From: Bin103 sp002238925
Lineage (GTDB): Bacteria; Spirochaetota; Spirochaetia; SZUA-6; Bin103
NCBI GenBank assembly: GCA_965208065.1
Contig: OZ242313.1
Coordinates: forward strand, 4,216,001 to 4,280,000
Reading direction: 5' to 3'
DNA length: 64,000 bases
A program made the translations under genes and the position numbers. A model generated the notes under the pieces. The model was not told the DNA's origin and did not search any database. It saw only the letters and a list, made by a program, of their open reading frames with translations. Positions 34,232 to 43,477 of this stretch are shown here, piece after piece; within the stretch, counting starts at the first letter, position 1, and each line of letters starts with the position of its first letter.

Positions 34232-35113
34232 ATGACCAACAGGCAAGCGGTGCGGCCGGCGTTGGCCGCGGGAGACTGGGACCGATTGGCCGAGGAGCCG
34301 CTGCCGGAGCTGGACGGCGAGTACCCGATCAGCGACGCGCAGGTGGAGGGCTTCTGGGAGAACGGCTTCATCGTGCTGGAGGAGGTGCTCGACCGGGACG
34401 AGATCACCGCCTATGGGGAGGCGATCCGCGACGTGGCAATGGCCCACTTTCGCGCCCGCGGGCTGGCGCTGTCGTTCGGCGGCGCCTTCCTGCAGCAGCT
34501 CAACCTGCGCTACTGCTCCGACGCGGTGCGCAGCTTCGTGCTCAGCCCCCGCTTCGGGCGCATCGCCAGCCGCCTGCTGCGCGCGCCGGCGGTGCGCCTG
34601 TACCACGAGCAGGCGCTGTTCAAGCCGCCCGGCGGGATCGACTCGCACTGGCACCAGGACCAGTTCTACTTCCCGTTCGACGACACCTTCACCATGGGCA
34701 TGTGGATGCCGCTGGTGGACTGCTCGCTGGACATGGGGCCGCTGCGCTTCGTGGCCGGCTCCCACAAGTACGGCAACCTGGAGGGCATGTCGATCAGTGA
34801 GGAGTCGAAGCACTTCTTCGACGACTTCGCTGAGCGCGAAGGGCTGGAGGTGGTGCAGGTGCCGGGGCTGAAGGCGGGCGACTGCTCCATCCACCTGGGC
34901 TGGACCGTGCACGGCGCGCCGGCCAACCGCTCCGACAAGGTGCGCGAGGCGATGACCGCCAACTACTTCCCGGACGGCGCCCGCATCACCGACATGTCGC
35001 GCTCGCCGGACGGGTTGCGCTTCGTCGGCGGCCTGGTGCCCGGCCAGCTCGCCAACGGCGTCATGAACCCGATCGTGTACTCGGAGCACGCGGCGGAGGC
35101 GGGCGCGAAATGA
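34232..35113 (+). CDS. Phytanoyl-CoA dioxygenase family protein in sugar operon 1
   Basis: 293 residues from ATG 34232 (AAGGGGGAC upstream). An Fe(II)/2-oxoglutarate oxygenase with iron ligands His141 and Asp143 in SHWHQDQFYFP and the distal His in WTVHGAPANRS. The 2-oxoglutarate Arg is in KVREAMTANYF. The N-terminal helix ISDAQVEGFWENGFIVLEEV is typical. Being encoded between the sugar permeases and a glycosidase, with a four-base overlap to the latter, it may modify the imported compound or its aglycone. Confidence 0.9.
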   Translation: MTNRQAVRPALAAGDWDRLAEEPLPELDGEYPISDAQVEGFWENGFIVLEEVLDRDEITAYGEAIRDVAMAHFRARGLALSFGGAFLQQLNLRYCSDAVRSFVLSPRFGRIASRLLRAPAVRLYHEQALFKPPGGIDSHWHQDQFYFPFDDTFTMGMWMPLVDCSLDMGPLRFVAGSHKYGNLEGMSISEESKHFFDDFAEREGLEVVQVPGLKAGDCSIHLGWTVHGAPANRSDKVREAMTANYFPDGARITDMSRSPDGLRFVGGLVPGQLANGVMNPIVYSEHAAEAGAK

Positions 35114-36651
35114 CCAGCCAGTGGAGCCCCGAGCAGGCCAACGACTGGTTTGCGTCGATCCCGTTGCCGTTCGGCTGCAACTTCCTGCCGAGCACGGCGG
35201 TAAACAGCACCGAGATGTGGCAGGCGGACACCTTCGACCCCGCCACCATCGAACGCGAGCTGCAGTTGGCGGCCGGGCTCGGCTACAACACGGTGCGCGT
35301 GTTCCTGCAGTTCATGGTGTGGGAGGCCGACCCGGCCGGCCACAACGAGCGCCTGGAGACCTTCCTGCGGCTGGCCGACGCCGCCGGCATCACCATGATG
35401 CCGATCCTGTTCGACGACTGCCGTTTCGACGACCGCGACCCCTACCCCGGCCCCCAGGACGACCCCAAGCCCGGCGTGCACAACAGCCGCTGGACGCCGA
35501 GCCCCGGCTACGCCACCGCCGACGACCCGGCGCGCTGGCCGCGGCTTGAAACGTACGTCAGCGATCTGGTGGGGAGCTTCGGGCGCGACCGCCGGGTGCT
35601 GGTGTGGGACCTGTACAACGAGCCCGGCGGCGACCGCCCCAAGGAGAGCCTGCCGCTGGTGGAGGCGGCGTTCCGCTGGGCGCGCGCCGCCGACCCGCAG
35701 CAGCCGCTGACCGTCGGCTCGTTCTTCTGGCACGACTACATGACCGAGATCCGGCTGTGCGGCGAACGCAACTCCGACGTGGTGTCGTTCCACAGCTACG
35801 GCAACCTGCAGGAGATGCGCGAGCGCCTCGACGAGCTGCAGGAGTACGGCCGCCCGCTGCTATGCACGGAGTGGCTGGCGCGCCACCACGGCTCAGGGTT
35901 CGCCAGCCACCTGCCGCTGTTCCGCGAGCGCAACGTCGGCACCTACCAGTGGGGCCTGGTGGCCGGCCGCACGCAGACCTATCTGCACTGGTATACCCGC
36001 TACAGCCCGGAACCGGACGGCGAGCCGCGCCTGTGGCTGCACGACGTAATCCGCCCCGACGGCTCCCTGTTCGACCCCGCCGAAGCCGCCGCACTGCGCG
36101 CCCACGCCGGCGAAGACCTGGCGCTGGAGCCGGTACCGATGACCCCGAAGCTGATGGCCCACCTGGAAGAACTGGGCCTGATCATCCGCCTCCGCCCCGG
36201 CGGCCACGACCTCGCCGCGCAGCCCGGCGAGACCCTCGGCGAGTCGATCTACGAGACCGCCGACCGCTACGGCCCCCACAAGCTGATCGCCGTGACCGTG
36301 AACCGCGCCGAGTTCGCCGCCTTCGGCACCCACCCCGGCAACGAGGAGTTCCTGCTCATCGGCAACCCCGACAGCCAGCCGATGTACCTTGCCGTGGCCC
36401 TGTGCATGCGCGAAGAGTTCGAGGACAAGGTCAAGACCGGCCGCCTGACCGCCGCCGACCTGGTGATGATCGAGTGCCGCTACAACGACCCCGAGACCAG
36501 CTTCTTCGTGATGCGCGCCGGCGTCCCCCACGGCGAGGCGATCGTCCCGGTGGCCGGCAAGCCGGCCCCAAGCTTCTACGTCACCGAGTCCCGCGACCTC
36601 CCCCTCGACATCATCGACCTCCGCAAGTACCGCCTCGGGGTCGCACGCTGA
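35110..36651 (+). CDS. GH5-like glycoside hydrolase with extra C-terminal domain
   Basis: 513 residues; ATG 35110 overlaps the dioxygenase stop (ATGA). The N-terminal TIM-barrel domain (about 1-345) has the clan-A pattern: GYNTVRVFLQFMVWEADP, the acid/base Glu171 in WDLYNEPGG and nucleophile Glu254 in LLCTEWLARHH. No signal peptide is present, so it should act in the cytoplasm on imported oligosaccharides. From about residue 350 an additional domain follows (HKLIAVTVNRAEFAAFGTHP, then TSFFVMRAGVPHGEAIVPVA) that I do not recognise; it looks all-beta, perhaps cupin-like. The fusion is unusual for GH5-like proteins. Confidence 0.82.
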   Translation: MTSQWSPEQANDWFASIPLPFGCNFLPSTAVNSTEMWQADTFDPATIERELQLAAGLGYNTVRVFLQFMVWEADPAGHNERLETFLRLADAAGITMMPILFDDCRFDDRDPYPGPQDDPKPGVHNSRWTPSPGYATADDPARWPRLETYVSDLVGSFGRDRRVLVWDLYNEPGGDRPKESLPLVEAAFRWARAADPQQPLTVGSFFWHDYMTEIRLCGERNSDVVSFHSYGNLQEMRERLDELQEYGRPLLCTEWLARHHGSGFASHLPLFRERNVGTYQWGLVAGRTQTYLHWYTRYSPEPDGEPRLWLHDVIRPDGSLFDPAEAAALRAHAGEDLALEPVPMTPKLMAHLEELGLIIRLRPGGHDLAAQPGETLGESIYETADRYGPHKLIAVTVNRAEFAAFGTHPGNEEFLLIGNPDSQPMYLAVALCMREEFEDKVKTGRLTAADLVMIECRYNDPETSFFVMRAGVPHGEAIVPVAGKPAPSFYVTESRDLPLDIIDLRKYRLGVAR

Positions 36652-36827
36652 GGCACGCAGTGCTCCCGAGTACGCGCGGGCATTCGTTGGACTCCCGTTG
36701 TCTGGCCTCCGGCAAATACCGCGATGGTCGCATAGTAGTGAGCCAACAGGGGCGAGATGCAATCCGTACCGTCAATCGAAGCCTCGACGGGATCTCGCGC
36801 CTCGCGAAGAACAGGAATTTCTCGGCC

Positions 36828-37655
36828 ATGGCGTCCCTTCCGGTATCCAACGTGGTAAGTGTTCATGACCTTGAAACTCGTTCCCTTCATCTGATCTTCG
36901 TTCATCACGTCGACCTTGGATCCGCGCAGTCACCATACATTGGCAACGTAGTCGCGTTCTCGGAACCGTCCTTCGCCGCGACTTCCACGGACAGGCTCCA
37001 ACTCGCCACCCCGGCCTACTATCGCGATCAGCAATCTTTAAAGCCGGGAATCCGTGACCGACACGATGGCTCTTTTACTAAGAATGCTACGCGTTGGGCC
37101 GACAAGGTTGTCACCGCCGGGCACGTTTCGCGGGCCGACCTGAAGTTTGTTTCGATGCACGAACCATGGGTCTACTGCGCCGCCCACTACTGCAACGATC
37201 GCCAGTTGCGCCGTTTGAGAAAGAACTTCGCCACCGAATACGACTACACGACGGCGACCAGGATCACAGATCCCGACGGGTTTGCCACTTGGCTTGGGAT
37301 CGACTTCGCGCTCGGCCTCGACAAGGCAGCGGATGTACAGCTCACCCCGCTGGACAAATGCGGCTATGCCGTCAGCAACTACCAAACGAGTCTGTGGACG
37401 GGTTCGCACCCGATCGACACCTTCGTTCACGTCTATCACGGCTATGTCCGGTATGAAGACCGATCCGGGTGGGTCGACAAGCAGGAACATTGGTTCGATC
37501 CGCACACCGCACCAAGAGCTTGGTTCACCAAGCGACGATCCTTTGAAGCCCAACGCGAATACCGATTCGCCGTCTCGACGCTCGGCGACCCGGCCGCTCA
37601 GAGACACTACATAACTGTGTCACCAGAGCTGCGCGCCCTCGTATCCGCTCTTTGA
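36828..37655 (+). CDS. Uncharacterised protein beside a restriction-type gene
   Basis: About 275 residues from ATG 36828; the same frame is open further upstream, so the start is uncertain (GTG 36738 is an alternative). The base composition is clearly less GC-rich than the flanks. Readable segments are VHDLETRSLHLIFVHHVDLG, SMHEPWVYCAAHYCNDRQLR, CGYAVSNYQTSLW and the C-terminal RRSFEAQREYRFAVSTLG. The last motif (K/R...F..Q/E.EYRF) resembles the end of DUF2971-like proteins found near defence genes, but I cannot assign the family. It lies 300 bases from a convergent DUF262-DUF1524 gene and may belong to the same defence islet. Confidence 0.6.
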   Translation: MASLPVSNVVSVHDLETRSLHLIFVHHVDLGSAQSPYIGNVVAFSEPSFAATSTDRLQLATPAYYRDQQSLKPGIRDRHDGSFTKNATRWADKVVTAGHVSRADLKFVSMHEPWVYCAAHYCNDRQLRRLRKNFATEYDYTTATRITDPDGFATWLGIDFALGLDKAADVQLTPLDKCGYAVSNYQTSLWTGSHPIDTFVHVYHGYVRYEDRSGWVDKQEHWFDPHTAPRAWFTKRRSFEAQREYRFAVSTLGDPAAQRHYITVSPELRALVSAL

Positions 37656-37870
37656 TACTATTCCCAGATGGCGGGTCCGGGCCACCCGTACGAGCCCCAA
37701 GATCGGCCCCATGGCGACGGAGACAGCTTGTGATGGCCTCCATCACCACCAAGCCGGGGAACACTCGAGCGCCCAGCGGAATTCGACCGCCATGCCGTCG
37801 CTGGCCTCGGGTCCCACCGTGGTCTGCTCCCCGGTTCCAACCCGGCGCGGTAGCCGACCCCGTAAGCCCG

Positions 37871-37948
37871 TTAACAAACAGACACGAGCCACCCGGCTTT
37901 CAACAGTAATGACTCGAGTTCGGCGAGGGTGATTTTCTCTTGTTTCAT
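37871..37948 (-). pseudogene. N-terminal remnant of a type I methyltransferase (HsdM-like)
   Basis: An ATG at 37948, preceded by GAGAGAAAGG, opens a 25-codon frame reading MKQEKITLAELESLLLKAGW before a TAA. This is very close to the usual start of class I N6-adenine methyltransferases of restriction systems, which continue with the A-D-x-L-R-G-K-M segment. The remainder is missing. It sits eight bases downstream of the DUF262-DUF1524 gene on the same strand, so it was probably the next gene of the operon. Confidence 0.55.
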
Positions 37949-37956
37949 CCTTTCTC

Positions 37957-40062
37957 TCACACTTCCGCCTCGGCGTTCCCCATTTGCTTTTCGAACGCCT
38001 GCCGGATCAGGCCCATCACGTAGGGCAGCTCTTCCGGCTTGCTAATCCCTACCTCTACATCACCATTACCCCAACGACCAAGATTGGTGACGTCTTTGGC
38101 CTGACCTCGCGGGTCATGCAATTCGTGAAACTGCAAATTAAGCGACAGGCGAAGACGACTTCTCTGAGGGACTATGTCCACGAAGTTGGTCTCCGCCTTG
38201 TACGCAACATAGAGCTTCAGAAATTCCTCCGAGACGCACGGATCGAGCGCCAAAACTTCCGTACGAAGGACTTGAAACACGTCATGCATGGGCGAACTGA
38301 TCGCGAGCTGCGGATGGTCATCGATTGTGTAGCCCCCCGTTCTCTCGCCGCGCGGACGGTATGACTCAAGTACTTCCGCTCGCAAGGAAGGCAGAGCCCA
38401 TACGCCCGCGGCCACAGCGGCAAGGCGTTCCGCACGATTATTGATGGCCAATCCATCCCACTTGTCGAGGCGTCCCAGGCCCTCGTTGAGCTTTAGCGGG
38501 CTCTCCCGGAACCCTCCTCTCATGTCACGCTTTTCCGGAAAGGATCGGTCGCCATACTCGGCGTTGTAACCGGTGAGCGTAAGATTTCCGAGCGTGTGCA
38601 ACCAAGTTTCCTGAACCTGCCGCCACTCGGGTCCAAGTTCATCACGCCACTTGGTAGACAGATTCTCGTTCTGCGGAAGAATGTGTTCGATGGTGTACTC
38701 GTCGACAGGTACACGCTCTTTGCGGCCATGGTTTTCGAGTCGGCGCAGCCAATAGCTTCGACGAGGAAAGTTGTAGAGATCACGCACCATGAGCTCCCGC
38801 CTGAACTCGTCGTCGCTCGGGAACCGGCGATAGGACGGAAGCGTCAACAAATGCGCCTGAACGCTTTCAAGGTAACAGTCTTTCTGCAGCGCACGTCCGA
38901 ACGTCGCGAAAGTCTTGTTCAGCGAGTTTGTAGGAATCGCACACACCGCACGTCGGAATACGTACGCTTCGACCAACCGGACGGCAGCCTCGAAGTCTGT
39001 GCCATCGAGGATTTGGTTGGTATGGTCGTCGTAGAGCTCAAGCAAGAACGGATAAGCGACGTCAACCTTCAGCTCTCTCAGGTCGCGAAACGCATCAGTG
39101 AGCCTCTTATTCGCCTCCTTACCCAAAGCCATCGCACAGTAATAGCTTGCGAAGGCGTGAATATCCGCGACGAGCTCATCTACTCCCGCAGCGTCTATCT
39201 GCGGAGTTCGTGCATGGGCCTTGAACGCTTCGTATACTGCTCTAACGTTCGGTATTTCTCCCGTCTTAAGCGTCAAGTAGTGGCGCATGAAGCTGTCGAA
39301 ATGTGAGCCGTACCCCTCCTGGCCAAACCCAACTTCCATAGGCCGCCAGTGATCCTCGTATAGCCGCGTCTGGTGAGCGGGATCGAGTCCCATCAGGATA
39401 AAATTGCGGATCAGATCGGCCTGGCTCAGCTCGCGTCCAGTCGAGTTCATGCTCTCAAATATGAGCTGAGGATTGTCCTGATCTCGGCTGAGTGCGATAT
39501 CGACCACGACCAGCTTCGCCAGTCCACGGCAGAGCGAGGGAAGATCGGCGCCAAGGTTCCTCACCTGCTCCTCGAAGAAGGCGAAGTTCTCAGTGATACG
39601 CAGGGATTGGTGGGTGGGTTGTACCTTCTGTTGAACCAACGCCAACAGGCTGGCCTTGTCGGTCTGTGTCAGCAACAGCTTGAATCCGCGCTCTCCTTCC
39701 TCCAATGGATTCAGCAGGTAATAGCTGCGCAGTTTCTTGGCCGAGAAGCCGTCAACGGGCTCGCTGTCTCCCAGTTGGCGCGCCAAGGCTTCGAGAATCA
39801 ATGTGACCGTGGTCAGTCTTTGCTGGCCATCGATCACAAGGAGAGGTGGCGAACCAATCACCCGAAACAGGCCCTTCTCGATGTACACGATGGAACCGAC
39901 AAAATGAACCGCGACGGCATCATCGCTACCGGTGCGAACGATGTCATCCCATAGCTGACGGCATTCACGTTCGGTCCATGAGTACGTACGCTGATAGATC
40001 GGAATGAGGAGCTGTGGTGACTTCCTGAGGAAGTCGAGAAACATGGCTTCGGTAGCCTTCAT
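37957..40062 (-). CDS. DUF262-DUF1524 (GmrSD-like) type IV restriction protein
   Basis: 701 residues, ATG 40062. The N-terminal DUF262 domain carries the nucleotide-binding hallmarks PIYQRTYSW (residues 21-29), HFVGSIVY and VIDGQQRLTT (77-86). The C-terminal DUF1524 domain has the His-Asn-Asn-type nuclease motif: EYTIEHILPQNENLS, then HTLGNLTLTGYNAEYGDRSF. Both domains on one chain match fused GmrS/GmrD-like enzymes, which use NTP and cut modified phage DNA. Low GC relative to neighbours and an adjacent methyltransferase remnant point to a horizontally acquired defence islet. The chain appears full length with no broken motif. Confidence 0.87.
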   Translation of the reverse strand: MKATEAMFLDFLRKSPQLLIPIYQRTYSWTERECRQLWDDIVRTGSDDAVAVHFVGSIVYIEKGLFRVIGSPPLLVIDGQQRLTTVTLILEALARQLGDSEPVDGFSAKKLRSYYLLNPLEEGERGFKLLLTQTDKASLLALVQQKVQPTHQSLRITENFAFFEEQVRNLGADLPSLCRGLAKLVVVDIALSRDQDNPQLIFESMNSTGRELSQADLIRNFILMGLDPAHQTRLYEDHWRPMEVGFGQEGYGSHFDSFMRHYLTLKTGEIPNVRAVYEAFKAHARTPQIDAAGVDELVADIHAFASYYCAMALGKEANKRLTDAFRDLRELKVDVAYPFLLELYDDHTNQILDGTDFEAAVRLVEAYVFRRAVCAIPTNSLNKTFATFGRALQKDCYLESVQAHLLTLPSYRRFPSDDEFRRELMVRDLYNFPRRSYWLRRLENHGRKERVPVDEYTIEHILPQNENLSTKWRDELGPEWRQVQETWLHTLGNLTLTGYNAEYGDRSFPEKRDMRGGFRESPLKLNEGLGRLDKWDGLAINNRAERLAAVAAGVWALPSLRAEVLESYRPRGERTGGYTIDDHPQLAISSPMHDVFQVLRTEVLALDPCVSEEFLKLYVAYKAETNFVDIVPQRSRLRLSLNLQFHELHDPRGQAKDVTNLGRWGNGDVEVGISKPEELPYVMGLIRQAFEKQMGNAEAEV

Positions 40063-40683
40063 TGCGCCAGCACTCGTCCGGTACCGTGACGTGGCATCGT
40101 GCGCAGGTCGGAACCGATGGCTCTCCCCTCCATGTTACTGAGGCGGCAAACGCTAGCGGCGGCAGTCTCCAAGCAGCTTCCGAGCCCTATCAAACAGGTG
40201 GCTCCGTGATACTCCAAGTTCATCCACACCGCCGTTTACCGTCTTGCCCAAGTTCGTCGCCTGAAGCTCCGCCGTCCCGCATTCATCTACCTCCGAGAGT
40301 TGCACTTCCACAGTCGTCCAATCTTGTGAGCCGGCAACCGCGATTGTCAATCCATCCTCAGACTGAGTCGTTGGCTGCGCCCGGGCATTTGGCCAAATTA
40401 TCAACCAAATCCCAGGGTTCATTCGTCTTCGCGCTTCCCTGCTGACGGCGTACGCACCGAATCCTAGAAGCCTGGCGGTCCGCAGCGACTAAGCTAGAGA
40501 GTACAAGCCCGACGAAACATAGCACCGCAAGCCAAATCTGACAATATGGTTTGAAATGATCGAACATCGTCCCGGGACACCCCAGCGCAGCGACGTGAGC
40601 AGCCGCGCCGCTCGGCAGCTCAATGGTGAATCTGACAATTCACAAGGCACGGCAGTCCTCCGGTTGGCACGCCGGCCGACCCG
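40063..40683. other. Region without a confident gene
   Basis: Moderate-GC sequence. Two minus-strand frames, 40153-40422 (89 codons) and 40358-40567 (69 codons), overlap in different frames. The second begins with a membrane-like stretch (IWLAVLCFVGLVLSSLVAA). Together they might be pieces of one small decayed membrane protein, but neither has a ribosome site or recognisable domain. Confidence 0.4.
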
Positions 40684-41045
40684 GTGTATGACCACGTCGA
40701 ACCCTGCGGGGAAATCCTCGCCTGCCACCTCCACGGTGCGCGTCTGCGGCGCCGGGAGCCGGTATACGTGCGCGCCCAGCTTGTCGATCACGCCCGCCAC
40801 CTTGTGGCCGAGACGCGCGGGCAGGGACAGCCACTCCGGCCTGCGGGTGCCGCGATATATCTCGACGTCGGAGCCGCACACGCCGATCCACCTGACCTTG
40901 ACGCGCACTTCGTCGTCGCCCGGTTCCGGGATCCGCGCGCGGGCCAGGTGATCCGGTACGGCGCCTCCAGCACAGCGACCCGCTGCGAGTCGGGGGCGCG
41001 CTCGTTCACAAGGTCCAGTCCGGCCGGCTGCATGCGCGTCGCCAT
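40684..41045 (-). pseudogene. Decayed zinc-type alcohol dehydrogenase (MDR family)
   Basis: Starting at ATG 41045, one frame encodes QRVAVLEAPYRI, an MDR N-terminus. It then shifts to a second frame encoding IPEPGDDEVRVKVRWIGVCG, SDVEIYRG and RLGHKVAGVIDKLG, the GroES-like catalytic domain. Right after that the frame continues with TVEVAGEDFPAGFDVVIH, which belongs about 150 residues later in the family. So there is one frameshift, one large internal deletion and loss of the C-terminus. The Cys of the zinc site (GVCGSD) is kept; the Glu expected in GHE is Lys. Confidence 0.7.
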
Positions 41046-41130
41046 CAGTGCCTCTGACTCGATTGTGCGCGGAAGCGCCGGGCGACGGATAGCCGGCACG
41101 TTGACGTGCGTGCGCTTGTACCGTAGCCAT

Positions 41131-41155
41131 TCTTATAGCTAACATCATAGCTATG
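41131..41155 (+). promoter_or_regulatory. Repeated ATAGCT element over the antitoxin start
   Basis: ATAGCTA occurs at 41135-41141 and again at 41147-41153, 12 bases apart, with the second copy running into the ATG at 41153. Each copy contains the palindrome TAGCTA. The position fits an antitoxin autoregulatory operator. Confidence 0.4.
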
Positions 41156-41404
41156 CCGACTGTGCAGATGACCATGGATGCCGAGCTGCTTGCCAAGGTC
41201 GACCAGGTCGCCAGGAAGCTCCGTACCACCAGGTCGTCGTTCACTCGCGACGCTCTTCGTTCGGCGCTGCAGCGCTACGAGGAAGCAGAGCTCGAGGCGC
41301 GCCATGTCGCCGGGTACCGGAGGCACCCGGCTTCGCCCGGGGAATTCGACGTTCCCGAGGGGGACCGGACGTGGGGTGACGAACCATGGAACGACAGCGA
41401 ATGA
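41153..41404 (+). CDS. Ribbon-helix-helix antitoxin (MazE-like)
   Basis: 83 residues. The N-terminus (VQMTMDAELLAKVDQVARKL, then TRSSFTRDALRSALQRY) is a ribbon-helix-helix domain. The C-terminal tail is acidic and Trp-containing (FDVPEGDRTWGDEPWNDSE), as in antitoxins that plug the MazF groove. The toxin gene begins 19 bases after its stop. It lies at the edge of the accessory islet. Confidence 0.82.
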   Translation: MPTVQMTMDAELLAKVDQVARKLRTTRSSFTRDALRSALQRYEEAELEARHVAGYRRHPASPGEFDVPEGDRTWGDEPWNDSE

Positions 41405-41423
41405 CCGGCCCTGCCGGCTGCCG

Positions 41424-41738
41424 GTGAAGCGCGCGGAGGTTCGCTGGTATCGATTCGCTTCGCCAGACAAGCGGCGACCGGTTCTTGTCCTGACGCGCGA
41501 CTCGATCATCCCGTTCCTGGGGGAGGTGACCGTGGCACCTATCACCACGCGGATCCGCGACATCCCGAGCGAGGTGCTCCTCTCCGTGGAGGACGGACTT
41601 CCGCGCGAGTGTGCCGTGAACTGCGACCACGTCCAGACCGTGCAGCGGGGCAAGCTCGGTGCCCTGATCACGACGCTCTCGCCGGGAGTGATGGACCAGG
41701 TCGCGACTGCGGCTCGCTTCGCGCTTGACCTGGGCTGA
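41424..41738 (+). CDS. MazF/PemK-family toxin
   Basis: About 104 residues from GTG 41424; the same frame is open further upstream but only this part matches. The N-terminus KRAEVRWYRFASPDKRRPVL and VLTRD, then VTVAPITTRIRDIPSEVLL, ECAVNCDHVQTVQRGKLG and the final helix form the MazF fold. MazF proteins cleave RNA at short sequences. The Arg in the KRRPVLVL strand and the late Thr/Ser region are the usual catalytic area. Start choice is uncertain because no clear ribosome site is visible. Confidence 0.82.
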   Translation: MKRAEVRWYRFASPDKRRPVLVLTRDSIIPFLGEVTVAPITTRIRDIPSEVLLSVEDGLPRECAVNCDHVQTVQRGKLGALITTLSPGVMDQVATAARFALDLG

Positions 41739-41877
41739 CGGACGAGCACGCTTCCGGGCATCGGCAGCCTGCGGTGCGCTGGCTAACCGGCGTCCGTCAT
41801 ACGGTCAACTTGGCCGGAGCCGACGGCGACATCGGTGTGGAGGCTGGAATCGTCACGTGCGGCACGTGGCCCCGCTG

Positions 41878-43434
41878 TCAGGCGTCGGCCAACTCGAACG
41901 CCGTCACGTTGCGCGTCTGGCGGCTAAATTCCACTCCGATCAGGTGGATGGGCTCACCCCGTCCCCGGTACTTGTCGGCGTAGCCACGCTCCCGCAACTG
42001 CGCCAGCGCCGACCCCTCTGCCGCCAGTTCGGCCACCTTGAACTCGAACAGATACACGTGCCCGCCGGTCCGTACCGCCATGTCCAGGCGCCCGTGGCTG
42101 CTCGACTCCTCCACCGCGATCTCGTACCCCAGCGCCGCGAAGTACGAATAGAAAACGCTCGCGTAGTAGCCCTCGTACTGCGCGATGTCGTTGTTGGTGT
42201 GCCACTCGTAGGGAATGCTCGCGAAGAACGCGTGGAACAGCTCTTGCAGCCCCGCGCAGTCGTGCGCGGCAAGCAGCCGTTGCAGCCGCATGCTGTTCGC
42301 CGTCTGCTGCTCCACGTCCTGCACCAAGTGGCGCAGCAGATGCTCGTTCAGGCCTTGGCGCACCTCCCGATTCGGGTACCCGAGCCGATACAGCGCCTTG
42401 CCGCCCAACTCCTCTTCCCCCGTTATTGTCAGGTAACCGGTCTGGAACAGCAACGCCTGCGTGCCGATCTGGCCCACGTCGAACCTCGACAGCAGTTCCG
42501 TCGTTCCCACCATCTGGTCCAGCGACACCGACGCCACCCGGCGCTTGAACAGCAGGTCCACCAGAAACGCCGGCGTCCCCGTCTCGAACCAGTGCGCGGC
42601 GAACTCGCGGCTGTCGAACAGCAACAGCACGTCGTACGGGTTGTACACCTTCTCGTCGCCGCGCCAGCGATAGCCGTTGTACCACTCGCGGATCCGTTCC
42701 CGGTCCAGCCCGGCCAGTTCCGCCGCGAACACCGTGTCCAGGTCCGCGTCGGTATAGCCGCAGATTGACGAATAGCGCCGATCCAACGTGAGGTCGGTGA
42801 GATTGTTCAACTGCGAGAACAGGTTCACCTTCGAGAACTTGCTGACGCCGGTGAGGAAGGTGAACCGCACGTGCGCGTCCGAGTCCTTGATCACCCCGTA
42901 CAGCCCGCGCAGGTAGTCGCGGTTCGCGCGCGCTACCTCCGGCGTCTCCAATGCGTCCAGGATCGGCTTGTCGTACTCGTCCACCAGTACCACCACCCGC
43001 TGTCCCGTCTGCCGATGCAGCGTTCGCAGCAGACGGCGCAAACGCGGCGCCGCGCCGCCGGCGCGAGATGCAATGCCCGCGGCCTCCTCCAGGTCCTCCA
43101 ACTGGAATGCCGCGTCCTCGTGCAGCGTCGCGGGCGCGGTGAAGCTGGCGCTGCCGAAGCTCAGCCGTACCACCGGATGCCGCTGCGACCAGTCGTGGCG
43201 GTCGTGGATGTAGAGCCCTGTGAACAGCGCCTCGTTGCCCTCGAACAGCTCCTTCAGCGTGTCCAGAAACAGGCTCTTGCCAAACCGCCGCGGCCGCGAC
43301 AGAAAGTAATGTGTGCCCCCGCGGAGCAACCGCTCGATGAAGGCGGTCTTGTCCACGTAGTAGCAGTCCTGCTCCCGCAGCTTGCGGAAGGTCTGTATCC
43401 CGATGGGCAGTCTGCGCCGGGCCACCGGATTCAT
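41878..43434 (-). CDS. AAA-ATPase-like / PD-(D/E)XK nuclease-like protein (DUF1703 type)
   Basis: 518 residues. The N-terminal AAA-like domain starts with LPIGIQTFRKLREQDCYYVD and has a divergent P-loop, SRPRRFGKSLFLDTL, and a Walker B-like VVLVDEYDKPIL. The C-terminal part has the nuclease-like motif HGRLDMAVRTGGHVYLFEFK, a D...ExK site. Proteins of this type occur in many copies in some anaerobes and spirochaetes; their role is not established and may be mobile or defence-linked. The chain looks complete. Confidence 0.87.
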   Translation of the reverse strand: MNPVARRRLPIGIQTFRKLREQDCYYVDKTAFIERLLRGGTHYFLSRPRRFGKSLFLDTLKELFEGNEALFTGLYIHDRHDWSQRHPVVRLSFGSASFTAPATLHEDAAFQLEDLEEAAGIASRAGGAAPRLRRLLRTLHRQTGQRVVVLVDEYDKPILDALETPEVARANRDYLRGLYGVIKDSDAHVRFTFLTGVSKFSKVNLFSQLNNLTDLTLDRRYSSICGYTDADLDTVFAAELAGLDRERIREWYNGYRWRGDEKVYNPYDVLLLFDSREFAAHWFETGTPAFLVDLLFKRRVASVSLDQMVGTTELLSRFDVGQIGTQALLFQTGYLTITGEEELGGKALYRLGYPNREVRQGLNEHLLRHLVQDVEQQTANSMRLQRLLAAHDCAGLQELFHAFFASIPYEWHTNNDIAQYEGYYASVFYSYFAALGYEIAVEESSSHGRLDMAVRTGGHVYLFEFKVAELAAEGSALAQLRERGYADKYRGRGEPIHLIGVEFSRQTRNVTAFELADA

Positions 43435-43477
43435 CTTACCCCGCCGGGGTGCTCACCGCTGCCGCCCGACCGCGCCC

